A stretch of 64,000 bases of DNA, from NCBI GenBank assembly GCA_964036045.1, contig OZ038398.1, positions 22,782,486 through 22,846,485 of the forward strand, in the 5' to 3' direction. Under the pieces are notes generated by a model, which saw only the letters and a list, made by a program, of their open reading frames with translations, had not been told where the DNA came from and did no database searches. This stretch comes from Eutreptiella sp. 'Long Island Sound 2002' (taxonomy: Eukaryota; Euglenozoa; Euglenophyceae; Eutreptiales; Eutreptiaceae). Position numbers and translations under genes: made by a program. Below are positions 54,055 through 64,000 of the stretch, piece by piece; position 1 is the first letter of the stretch, and every line of letters starts with the position of its first letter.

Positions 54055-56217
54055 GGAAGCTACGGAACATGTTCCGGAAGCGCCGGAACATGTTCCGGAA
54101 GAACCGGAACATGTTCCGGAAGCACCGGAACATGTTCCAGAAGCGCCGGAACATGTTCCGGAAGCGCCGGAACATGTTCTGGAAGGACCGGAACATGTTC
54201 CGGAAGGACCGGAACATGTTCCGGAAGCACCGGAACATGTTCCGGAAGCCCCGGATTATCTTCCGGAAGGACCGGAACATGTTCCGGAAGCACCGGAACA
54301 TGTTCCGGAAGCGCAGGAACATGTTCCGGAAGGACCGGAACATGTTCCGGAAGCGCCGGAGCATGTTCCGGAAGGACTGGAACATGTTCCGGAAGCACCG
54401 GAACATGTTCCGGAAGCGCCGGGACATGTTCTGGAAGGACCGGAACATGTTCCGGAAGCACCGGAACATGTTCCGGAAGCGCCGGAACATGTTCCGGAAG
54501 GGCCGGAACATGTTCCGGAAGGACCGGAACATGTTCCGGAAGGACCGGAACATGTTCCGGAAGCACCGGAACATGTTCCGGAAGCGCCGGAACATGTTCC
54601 GGAAGCGCCGGAACATGTTCCGGAAGGACCCGAACATGTTCCGGAAGCACCGGAAAATGTTCCGGAAGGACCGGAACATGTTCCGGAAGCACCGGAAAAT
54701 GTTCCGGAAGCGCCGGAACATGTTCCGGAAGCGACGGAACATGTTCCGGAAGCACCGGAACATGTTCCGGAAGCGTCGGAACATGTTCCGGAAGCGCCGG
54801 AACATGTTCCGGAAGCACCCGAACATGTTCCGGAAGGACCGGAACGTGTTCCGGAAGGACCGGAACATGTTCCGGAAGCACCGGAACACGTTCCGGAAGC
54901 ACCGGAACACGTTCCGGAAGCACCGGAACACGTTCCGGAAGCGCCGGAACACGTTCCGGAAGCGCCGGAACATGTTCCGGAAGCACCGGAACATGTTCCG
55001 GAAGCGCCGGAACATGTTCCGGAAGCGCCGGAACATGTTCCGGAAGCACCGGAACATGTTCCGGAAGGACCGGAACATGTTGCGGAAGGACCGGAACATG
55101 TTCCGGAAGCACCGGAACATGTTCCGGAAGCGCCGGAACATGTTCCGGAAGGGCCGGAACATGTTCCGGAAGGACCGGAACATGTTCCGGAAGCACCGGA
55201 ACATGTTCCGGAAGCACCGGAACATGTTCCGGAAGCGCCGGAACATGTTCCGGAAGCGCCGGAACATGTTCCGGAAGCGCCGGAACATGTTCCGGAAGGA
55301 CCGGAACATGTTCCGGAAGCACCGGAAAATGTTCCGGAAGCACCGGAACATGTTCCGGAAGCGACGGAACATGTTCCGGAAGCACCGGAACATGTTCCGG
55401 AAGCGTCGGAACATGTTCCGGAAGCGCCGGAACATGTTCCGGAAGCACCCGAACATGTTCCGGAAGGACCGGAACATGTTCCGGAAGGACCGGAACATGT
55501 TCCGGAGGCACCGGAACACGTCCCGGAAGCACCGGAACACGTTCCGGAAGCGCCGGAACACGTTCCGGAAGCGCCGGAACATGTTCCGGAAGCACCGGAA
55601 CATGTTCCGGAAGCGCCGGAACATGTTCCGGAAGCGCCGGAACATGTTCCGGAAGCACCGGAACATGTTCCGGAAGCGGTGGAACATGTTCCGGAAGCGC
55701 TGGAACATGTTCCGGAAGCGCCGGAACATGTTCCGGAAGCACCGGAACATGTTCCGGAAGCACCGGATCATGTTCCGGAAGCGCCGGAACATGTTCCGGA
55801 AGCGCCGGAACATGTTCCGGAAGCCCCGCAACATGTTCCGGAAGCGCCGGAACATGTTCCGAAAGCACCGGAACATGTTCCGGAAGCACCGGAACATGTT
55901 CCGGAAGCACCGGAACATGTTCCGGAAGCACCGGATCATGTTCCGGAACCGCCGGAACATGTTCCGGAAGGACCGGAACATGTTTCGGAAGGACCGGAAC
56001 ATGTTCCGGAAGCGCCGGAACATGTTCCGGAAGCGCCGGAACATGTTCCGGAAGCACCCGAACATGTTCCGGAAGTACCGGAACATGTTCCGGAAGGACC
56101 GGAACATCTTCCGGAAGCACCGGAACATTTTCCGGAAGCGCCGGAACATGTTCCGGAAGCACCGGAACATGTTCCGTAAGCGACGGAACATGTTCCGGAA
56201 GCACCGGAACATGTTCC
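54055..56217. repeat. Higher-order unit, 2,163 bp (103 monomers)
   Basis: The first part repeats the start of the previous unit (aagctac, aagaacc, ttccagaagc, ggattatcttcc with a gccccgg variant). From about 54,880 to 56,217 it matches the 24.8-26.2 kb tract closely, including the four acacg monomers, gcggtgg / gcgctgg, gccccgcaac and the final aagtacc / acatcttcc / acattttcc series. Confidence 0.88.
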
Positions 56218-58620
56218 GGAAGCTACGAAACATGTTCCGGAAGCTACGGAACATGTTCCGGAAGCGCCGGAACATGTTCTGGAAGGACCGGAACATGTTC
56301 CGGAAGGACCGGAACATGTTCTGGAAGCACCGGAACATGTTCCGGAAGCGCCGGAACATCTTCCGGAAGGACCGGAACATGTTCCGGAAGCACCGGAACA
56401 TGTTCCGGAAGCGCAGGAACATGTTCCGGAAGGACCGGAACATGTTCCGGAAGGACCGGAACATGTTCCGGAAGCGCCGGAACATCTTCCGGAAGGACCG
56501 GAACATGTTCCGGAAGCACCGGAACATGTTCCGGAAGCGCAGGAACATGTTCCGGAAGGACCGGAACATGTTCCGGAAGCGCCGGAACATGTTCCGGAAG
56601 CACCAGAACATGTTCTGGAAGGACCGGAACATGTTGCGGAAGCACCGGAACATGTTCCGGAAGCGCCGGATCATGTTCCGGAAGCACCGGAACATGTTCC
56701 GGAAGCGTCGGAACATGTTCCGGAAGCGCCGGAACATGTTCCGACGCTTCCGGAACATGTTCCGGAAGGACCGGAACATGTTCCGAAAGGACCGGAACAT
56801 GTTCCGGAAGCGCCGGAACATGTTCCGGAAGCACCCGAACATGTTCCGGAAGGACCGGAACATGTTCCGGAATCACCGGAACATTTTCCGGAAGCACCGG
56901 AACACGTTCCGGAAGCGCCGGAACACGTTCCGGAAGCGCCGGAACATGTTCCGGAAGCACCGGAACATGTTCCGGAAGCGCCGGAACATGTTCCGGAAGC
57001 GGTGGAACATGTTCCGGAAGCGGTGGAACATGTTCCGGAAGCACTGGAACATGTTCCGGAAGCGCTGGAACATGTTCCGGAAGCACCGGATCATGTTCCG
57101 GAAGCACCGGATCATGTTCCGGAAGCGCCGGAACATCTTCCGGAAGGACCGGAACATGTTCCGGAAGCACCGGAACATGTTCCGGAAGCGCAGGAACATG
57201 TTCCGGAAGGACCGGAACATGTTCCGGAAGCGCCGGAACATGTTCCGGAAGCACCAGAACATGTTCTGGAAGGACCGGAACATGTTGCGGAAGCACCGGA
57301 ACATGTTCCGGAAGCGCCGGATCATGTTCCGGAAGCACCGGAACATGTTCCGGAAGCGTCGGAACATGTTCCGGAAGCGCCGGAACATGTTCCGACGCTT
57401 CCGGAACATGTTCCGGAAGGACCGGAACATGTTCCGAAAGGACCGGAACATGTTCCGGAAGCGCCGGAACATGTTCCGGAAGCACCCGAACATGTTCCGG
57501 AAGGACCGGAACATGTTCCGGAATCACCGGAACATTTTCCGGAAGCACCGGAACACGTTCCGGAAGCGCCGGAACACGTTCCGGAAGCGCCGGAACATGT
57601 TCCGGAAGCACCGGAACATGTTCCGGAAGCGCCGGAACATGTTCCGGAAGCGCCGGAACATGTTCCGGAAGCGGTGGAACATGTTCCGGAAGCACTGGAA
57701 CATGTTCCGGAAGCGCTGGAACATGTTCCGGAAGCACCGGATCATGTTCCGGAAGCACCGGATCATGTTCCGGAAGCGCCGGAACATGTTCCGGAAGCGC
57801 CGGAACATGTTCCGGAAGCCCCGCAACATGTTCCGGAAGCGCCGGAACATGTTCCGAAAGCACCGGAACATGTTCCGGAAGCACCGGAACATGTTCCGGA
57901 AGCACCGGAACATGTTCCGGAAGCTACGGAACATGTTCCGGAAGCACCGGAACATGTTCCGGAAGCGCCGGAACACGTTCCGGAAGCGCCGGAACATGTT
58001 CCGGAAGCGCCGGAACATGTTCCGGAAGCACCAGAACATGTTCCGGAAGCACCGGAACATGTTCCGGAAGGACCGGAACATGTTCCGGAAGCGCCAGAAC
58101 ATGTTCCGGAAGGACCGGAACATGTTCTGGAAGCACCGGAACATGTTCCGGCGCTTCCGGAACATGTTCCGGAAGCGCCGGAACATGTTCCGGAATCGCC
58201 AGAATATGTTCCGGAAGCACCGGAACATGTTCCGGCAGCACCGGAACATGTTCCGGAAGCGCCGGAATATGTTCCGGAAGCACCGGAACATGTTCCGGAA
58301 GCACCGGAACATGTTCCGGAAGCACCGGATCATGTTCCCGAAGCGCCGGAACATATTCCGGAAGCGCCGGAGCATGTTCCGGAACCGCCGGAACATGTTC
58401 CGGAAGCGCCGGAACATGTTCCGGAAGCACCCGAACATCTTCCGGAAGCACCGGAATATTTTCCGGAAGCGCCGGAACATGTTCCGAAAGCACCGAAACA
58501 TGTTCCGGAAGCACCGGAACATGTTCCGGAAGCACCGGAACATGTTCCGGAAGCGACGGAACATGTTCCGGAAGCACCGGAACACGTTCCGGAAGCTACG
58601 AAACATGTTCCGGAAGCTAC
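56218..58620. repeat. Copy of the 26.2-27.7 kb landmark series with internal duplication
   Basis: It opens with the double aagctac spacer (56,218 and 56,239) and closes with the same pair (58,591 and 58,612), as at 26,180-26,209 and 27,652-27,681. A duplicated segment about 0.65-0.7 kb long is visible from acatcttcc through cacccgaac and aatcaccgg (about 56,480-56,890 and 57,130-57,540). The ccagaatatg and ggcagcacc variants near 58,198-58,240 match 27,215-27,260. Confidence 0.88.
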
Positions 58621-60150
58621 GGAACATGTTCCGGAAGCGCCGGAACACGTTCCGGAAGCGCCGGAACACGTTCCGGAAGCGCCGGAACATGTTCCGGAAG
58701 GACCGGAACATGTTCCGGAAGCACCGGAACATGTTCCGGAAGGACCGGAACATGTTCCGGAAGCGCCAGAACATGTTCCGGAAGGACCGGAACATGTTCT
58801 GAAAGCACCGGAACATGTTCCGGTGCTTCCGGAACATGTTCCGGATTCGCCGGAATATGTTCCGGAAGCACCGGAACATGTTCCGGCAGCACCGGAACAT
58901 GTTCCGGAAGCGCCGGAATATGTTCCGGAAGCACCGGAACATGTTCCGGAAGCACCGGAACATGTTCCGGAAGCACCGGAACATGTTCCGGAAGCACCGG
59001 ATCATGTTCCGGAAGCGCCGGAACATATTCCGGAAGCGCCGGAGCATGTTCCGGAACCGCCGGAACATGTTCCGGAAGGACCGGAACATGTTCCGGAAGG
59101 ACCGGAAAATGTTCCGGAAGCGCCGGAACATGTTCCGGAAGCGCCGGAACATGTTCCGGAAGCACCCGAACATGTTCCGGAAGTACCAGAACATGTTCCG
59201 GAAGGACCGGAACATGTTGCGGAAGGACCGGAGCATGTTCCGGAAGCACCGGAACACGTTCCGGAAGCGCCGGAACATGTTGCGGAAGGACCGGAGCATG
59301 TTCCGGAAGCACCGGAACACGTTCCGGAAGCGCCCGAACATGTTCCGGAAGCGCTGGAACATGTTCCGGAAGGACCGGAACATGTTCCGGAAGCACCGGA
59401 ATATGTTCCGGAAGCACCGGAACATGTTCCGGAAGCGCCGGAACATGTTCCGGAAGCACCGGAACATGCCCCGGAAGCACCGGAACATGTTCCGGAAGCG
59501 CCGGAACATGTTCCGGAAGCACCGGAACACGTTTCGGAACGACCGGAACATGTTCCGGAAGCGCCGGAACATGTTGCGGAAGGACCGGAGCATGTTCCGG
59601 AAGCGCCGGAACATGTTCCGGAAGCGCCGGAACATGTTCCGGAAGCGCCGGAACATGTTCCGGAAGGACCGGAACATGTTCCGGAAGCGCCGGAACATGT
59701 TGCGGAAGGACCGGAGCATGTTCCGGAAGCACCGGAACACGTTCCGGAAGCGCCCGAACATGTTCCGGAAGCACCGGAACATGTTCCGGAAGCACCGGAA
59801 CATGTTCCGAAAGCGCCGGAACATGTTCCGGAAGGACCGGAACGTGTTCCGGAAGCACCGGAACACGTTCCGGAAGCGCCCGAACATGTTCCGGAAGCGC
59901 TGGAACATGTTCCGGAAGGACCGGAACATGTTCCGGAAGCACCGGAACATGTTCCGGAAGCACCGGAAAATGTTCCGGAAGCGCCGGAACATGTTCCGGA
60001 AGCACCGGAACATGCCCCGGTAGCACCGGAACATGTTCCGGAAGCGCCGGAACATGTTCCGGAAGCACCGGAACACGTTCCGGAAGGACCGGAACGTGTT
60101 CCGGTGCTTCCGGAGCATGTTCCGGAAGCACCGGAACATGTTCCGGAAGC
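58621..60150. repeat. Short-period mosaic tract
   Basis: A small higher-order motif, gttgcgg / ggagcatg / acacgttcc, recurs at 59,216, 59,279, 59,573 and 59,699, with spacings of 63, 294 and 126 bp (3, 14 and 6 monomers). Two catgcccc variants, one followed by ggtagcacc at 60,019, and inverted spacers near 58,821 and 60,102 are present. It ends in a -1 deletion (ttccgaagcacc) near 60,151. Confidence 0.82.
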
Positions 60151-60882
60151 GCCGGAGCATGTTCCGAAGCACCGGAACATGTTCCCGAAGCACCGGAACA
60201 TGTTTCGGAAGCGCCGGAACACGTTCCGGAAGCGCCGGAACATGTTCCGGAAGGACCGGAACATGTTCGGGAAGCACCGGAACATGTTCCGGAAGCACCG
60301 GAACATGTTCCGAAAGCGCCGGAACATGTTCCGGAAGCGCCGGAACATGTTCCGGAAACACCGGAACATGTTCCGGAAGCAGCGGAACATGTTCCGAAAG
60401 CACCGGAACATGTTCCGGAAGGACCGGAACATGTTCCGGAGGGACGGGAACATGTTCCGGAAGCGCCGGAACACGTTCCGAAAGCACCGGAACATGTTCC
60501 GGAAGGACCGGAACATGTTCCGGAAGCACCGGAACATGTTCCGGAAGCGCCGGAACATGTTCCGGAAGCACCGGAACATGTTCCGGAAGCACCGGAACAT
60601 GTTCCGGAAGCGCCGGAACACGTTCCGGAAGCGCCGGAACATGTCCCGGAAGCGCCGAAACATGTTCCGGAAGCGCCGGAACATGTTCCGAAAGGACCGG
60701 AACATGTTCCGGAAGCACCGGAACATGTTCCGGAAGGACCGGAACATGTTCCGGAAGCGCCAGAACATGTTCCGGAAGGACCGGAACATGTTCTGGAAGC
60801 ACCGGAACATGTTCCGGAAGCACCGGAACATGTTCCGGAAGCGCCGGAACATGTTCCGGAAGCACCGGATCATGTTCCGGAA
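60151..60882. repeat. Satellite tract leading into the 1,092-bp HOR
   Basis: About 35 monomers with acacgttcc, gttcggg, ccgaaagc and ggaaacacc variants. The last part already carries the ccagaac, ttctggaagcacc and ggatcatg order that precedes the gcgcccgaacatattcc landmark in the next units. Confidence 0.8.
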
Positions 60883-61974
60883 GCGCCCGAACATATTCCG
60901 GAAGCGCCGGAACATGTTCCGGAACCGCCGGAACATGTTCCGGAAGGACCGCAACATGTTCCGGAAGGACCGGAACATGTTCCGGAAGGGCCGGAACATG
61001 TTCCGGAAGCGCCGGAACATGTTCCGGAGGCACCCGAACATGTTCCGCAAGGACCGGAACATGTTCCGGAAGCACCGGATCATGTTCCGGAAGCGCCCGA
61101 ACATGTTCCGGAAGCGCCGGAACATGTTCCGGAAGGACCGGAACATGTTCCGGAAGCACCGGAACATGTTCCCGAAGCACCGGAACATGTTCCGGAAGCG
61201 CCGGAACACGTTCCGGAAGCGCCGGAACATGTTCCGGAAGGACCGGAACATGTTCCGGAAGCACCGGAACATGTTCCGGAAGCGCCGGAACATGTTCCGG
61301 AAGGACCGGAACATGTTTCGGAAGCGCCGGAACATGTTCCGGAAGCACCGGAACATGTTCCGGAAGGACCGGAACATGTTCCGGAAGCGCCGGAACATGT
61401 TCCGGAGGCGCCGGAACATGTTCCGGAAGCACCGGAACATGTTCCGGAAGCGCGGGAACATGTTCCGGAAGCGCCGGAACATGTTCCGGAAGCGCCGGAA
61501 CATGTTCCGGAAGCACCGGAACATGTTCCGGAAGGACCGGAACATGTTCCGGAGGGACCGGAACATGTTCCGGAAGCGCCGGAACACGTTCCGGAAGCGC
61601 TGGAACATGTTCCGGAAGGACCGGAACATGTTCCGGAAGGACCGGAACATGTTCCGGAGGGACCGGAACATGTTCCGGAAGCGCCGGAACACGTTCCGGA
61701 AGCGCCGGAACATGTTCCGGAAGGACCGGAACATGTTCCGGAAGGGCCGGAACATGTTCCGGAAGCGCCGGAACATGTTCCGAAAGGACCGGAACATGTT
61801 CCGGAAGCACCGGAACATGTTCCGGAAGGACCGGAACATGTTCCGGAAGCGCCAGAACATGTTCCGGAAGGACCGGAACATGTTCTGGAAGCACCGGAAC
61901 ATGTTCCGGAAGCACCGGAACATGTTCCGGAAGCGCCGGAACATGTTCCGGAAGCACCGGATCATGTTCCGGAA
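60883..61974. repeat. Higher-order unit, 1,092 bp (52 monomers)
   Basis: It is bounded by gcgcccgaacatattcc at 60,883 and 61,975. Internal landmarks are ggaaccgcc, ccgcaac, acatgtttcgg, ggaggcgcc, gcgggaac, ggagggacc and two acacgttcc monomers, and the following unit repeats them in part. Confidence 0.9.
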
Positions 61975-64000
61975 GCGCCCGAACATATTCCGGAAGCGCC
62001 GGAACATGTTCCGGAACCGCCGGAACATGTTCCGGAAGGACCGCAACATGTTCCGGAAGGACCGGAACATGTTGCGGAAGCACCGGAACATGTTCCGGAA
62101 GCGCCGGAACATGTTCCGGAAGGACCGGAACATGTTTCGGAAGCGCCGGAACATGTTCCGGAAGCACCGGAACATGTTCCGGAAGGACCGGAACATGTTC
62201 CGGAAGCGCCGGAACATGTTCCGGAGGCGCCGGAACATGTTCCGGAAGCACCGGAACATGTTCCGGAAGCGCGGGAACATGTTCCGGAAGCGCCGGAACA
62301 TGTTCCGGAAGCGCCGGAACATGTTCCGGAAGCACCGGAACATGTTCCGGAAGGACCGGAACATGTTCCGGAGGGACCGGAACATGTTCCGGAAGCGCCG
62401 GAACACGTTCCGGAAGCGCTGGAACATGTTCCGGAAGGACCGGAACATGTTCCGGAAGGACCGGAACATGTTCCGGAGGGACCGGAACATGTTCCGGAAG
62501 CGCCGGAACACGTTCCGGAAGCGCCGGAACATGTTCCGGAAGGACCGGAACATGTTCCGGAAGGACCGGAACATGTTCCGGAAGCGCCGAACATGTTCCG
62601 GAAGGACCGGAACATGTTCCGGAAGGACCGGAACATGTTCCGGAAGCACCGGAACATGTTCCGAAAGCACCAGAACGTGTTCCGGAAGCACCGGAACACG
62701 TTCCGGAAGCGCCCGAACATGTTCCGGAAGCGCTGGAACATGTTCCGGAAGCACTGGAACATGTTCCGGAAGGACCGGAACATGTTCCGGAAGCACCGGA
62801 ACATGTTCCGGAAGCGCCGGAACATTTTCCGGAAGCACCGGAACATGCTCCAGAAGCGCCGGAACACGTTCCGGAAGCGCCGGAACATGTTCCGGAAGGA
62901 CTGGAACATGTTCCGGAGGGACGGGAACATGTTCCGGAAGCGCCGGAACACGTTCCGAAAGCGCCGGAACATGTTCCGGAAGGACCGGAACATGTTCCGG
63001 AAGCACCGGAACATGTTCCGGAAGCGCCGGAACATGTTCCGGAAGCACCGGAACATGTTCCGGAAGCACCGGAACATGTTCCGGAAGCGCCGGAACACGT
63101 TCCGGAAGCGCCGGAACATGTCCCGGAAGCGCCGAAACATGTTCCGGAAGCGCCGGAACATGTTCCGAAAGGACCGGAACATGTTCCGGAAGCACCGAAA
63201 CATGTTCCGGAAGGACCGGAACATGTTCCGGAAGCGCCAGAACATGTTCCGGAAGGACCGGAACATGTTCTGGAAGCACCGGAACATGTTCCGGAAGCAC
63301 CGGAACATGTTCCGGAAGCGCCGGAACATGTTCCGGAAGCACCGGATCATGTTCCGGAAGCGCCCGAACATATTCCGGAAGCGCCGGAACATGTTCCGGA
63401 ACCGCCGGAACATGTTCCGGAAGGACCGGAACATGTTCCGGAAGGACCGGAACATGTTCCAGAAGGGCCGGAACATGTTCCGGAAGCGCCGGAACATGTT
63501 CCCGAGGCACCCGAACATGTTCCGCAAGGACCGGAACATGTTCCGGAAGCACCGGATCATGTTCCGGAAGCGCCCGAACATGTTCCGGAAGCGCCGGAAC
63601 ATGTTCCGGAAGGACCGGAACATGTTCCGGAAGCACCGGAACATGTTCCCGAAGCACCGGAACATGTTCCGGAAGCGCCGGAACACGTTCCGGAAGCGGC
63701 GGAACATGTTCCGGAAGGACCGGAACATGTTCCGGAAGCACCGGAACATGTTCCGGAAGCGCCGGAACATGTTCCGGAAGGACCGGAACATGTTTCGGAA
63801 GCGCCGGAACATGTTCCGGAAGCACCGGAACATGTTCCGGAAGGACCGGAACATGTTCCGGAAGCGCCGGAACATGTTCCGGAGGCGCCGGAACATGTTC
63901 CGGAAGCACCGGAACATGTTCCGGAAGCGCGGGAACATGTTCCGGAAGCGCCGGAACATGTTCCGGAAGCGCCGGAACATGTTCCGGAAGCACCGGAACA
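61975..64000. repeat. Further units of the 1,092-bp HOR, running off the right edge
   Basis: The first unit is 1,385 bp (66x21-1; the missing base is gccgaacatg near 62,589) and carries a diverged insert at 62,590-63,000 that includes catgctccag (62,844). The next unit starts at gcgcccgaacatattcc, 63,360, and is cut by the window end. The last base lies inside a monomer, so the array continues. Confidence 0.88.

Larger units (their letters stand above)
1..64000. repeat. 21-bp palindromic satellite array filling the window
   Basis: The whole window is head-to-tail copies of a 21-bp monomer: the self-complementary core CCGGAACATGTTCCGG plus a 5-bp spacer. The main spacers are AAGCG, AAGCA and AAGGA; minor ones are AAGGG, AAGAG, AAGAA and AAGTA. 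Each monomer also holds two CCGGAA sub-repeats (CCGGAA-catgtt and CCGGAA-gcg), so it may have grown from a shorter ancestor. Point variants recur at fixed places (ttctgg, ttccag, ggaaaatg, ggatcatg, acacgttcc, catggtcc) and act as landmarks for higher-order units. The consensus with AAGCG is 13/21 G+C. No flanking unique DNA is visible. No promoter, terminator, origin or RNA gene can be supported. Satellite identity is certain from the sequence; function and host are unknown. Confidence 0.98.

Noticed and set aside
1-64000. CRISPR array
   Set aside because: The 5-bp spacers are too short and come from a handful of sequences, and the period is 21 bp. There are no cas genes or leader.
1-64000. 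Telomeric repeat
   Set aside because: The unit is not G-rich on one strand, is palindromic, and has higher-order organisation, unlike known telomere repeats.
1-64000. Bacterial LexA/SOS box or other bacterial operator array
   Set aside because: GAAC and GTTC are separated by 2 bp here, not the 4 bp of the Gram-positive SOS box, and thousands of operators without a gene make no sense.
1-64000. Glucocorticoid/androgen response element or heat-shock element array
   Set aside because: GGAACA and TGTTCC lack the 3-bp spacer of steroid elements. Only the TTCCGGAA part fits a two-unit heat-shock spacing; the GAA-to-TTC distance of 7 does not fit.
1-64000. Borg-type or other prokaryotic extrachromosomal tandem repeat
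   Set aside because: Those repeats are short tracts between or inside genes. A gene-free tract of 64 kb or more with nested higher-order units fits a eukaryotic satellite better, though the host is not proven.

Overview
All 64,000 bases are one uninterrupted satellite array. The monomer is 21 bp: a perfect 16-bp palindrome, CCGGAACATGTTCCGG, followed by a 5-bp asymmetric spacer that is mostly AAGCG, AAGCA or AAGGA (less often AAGGG, AAGAG, AAGAA or AAGTA). About 3,050 monomers fit in the window. The array starts and ends inside the repeat, so it continues on both sides. I found no unique-sequence gap, no recognisable gene, no RNA gene, no mobile element and no CRISPR array. The many very long open frames on both strands are a by-product: 21 bp is exactly 7 codons and the consensus has no stop in any of the six frames. 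No frame shows selection that singles it out, so I annotate no CDS.

Organism: a pure satellite tract of this size, with nested higher-order repeats (HORs), fits a eukaryotic nuclear chromosome (pericentromeric, subtelomeric or other heterochromatin, or a B or sex chromosome) assembled from long reads. This is inference. No taxon can be named from the sequence, and an assembly artefact cannot be excluded.

Layout, using rare shared variants as landmarks. 1-11,687: block carrying a 'catggtcc ... ccctattcc' cassette, with HOR units of 1,554 and 1,890 bp and paired -1/+1 phase shifts. 11,688-27,530: block with HOR units of 1,911 and 1,995 bp and a 4,242-bp unit holding a 1,407-bp internal repeat; the 16.7 kb from 10,850 to 27,530 has no phase-breaking indel. 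27,531-39,750: indel-rich mosaic with smaller HORs (1,154, 420 and 1,087 bp) and recurrent 13-bp deletions. 39,751-41,140: the 5-10 kb landmarks return. 41,141-56,217: second homogenised block, units 4,326, 2,877 and 2,163 bp. 56,218-60,150: near-copy of 26-28 kb landmarks, then a short degenerate stretch. 60,151-64,000: HOR of 1,092 bp.

Landmark order in 9.7-28.2 kb is repeated in 40.2-62.9 kb, which suggests a super-repeat about 30 kb or longer. Because the core is palindromic, strand orientation is recorded only by the spacer. Most spacers read AAGNN on the + strand, but single monomers and one 3-4 monomer cluster carry inverted spacers. This is the clearest unusual signal in the window. 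The core also contains a perfect p53-family half-site, GAACATGTTC, at every 21-bp step (two helical turns).
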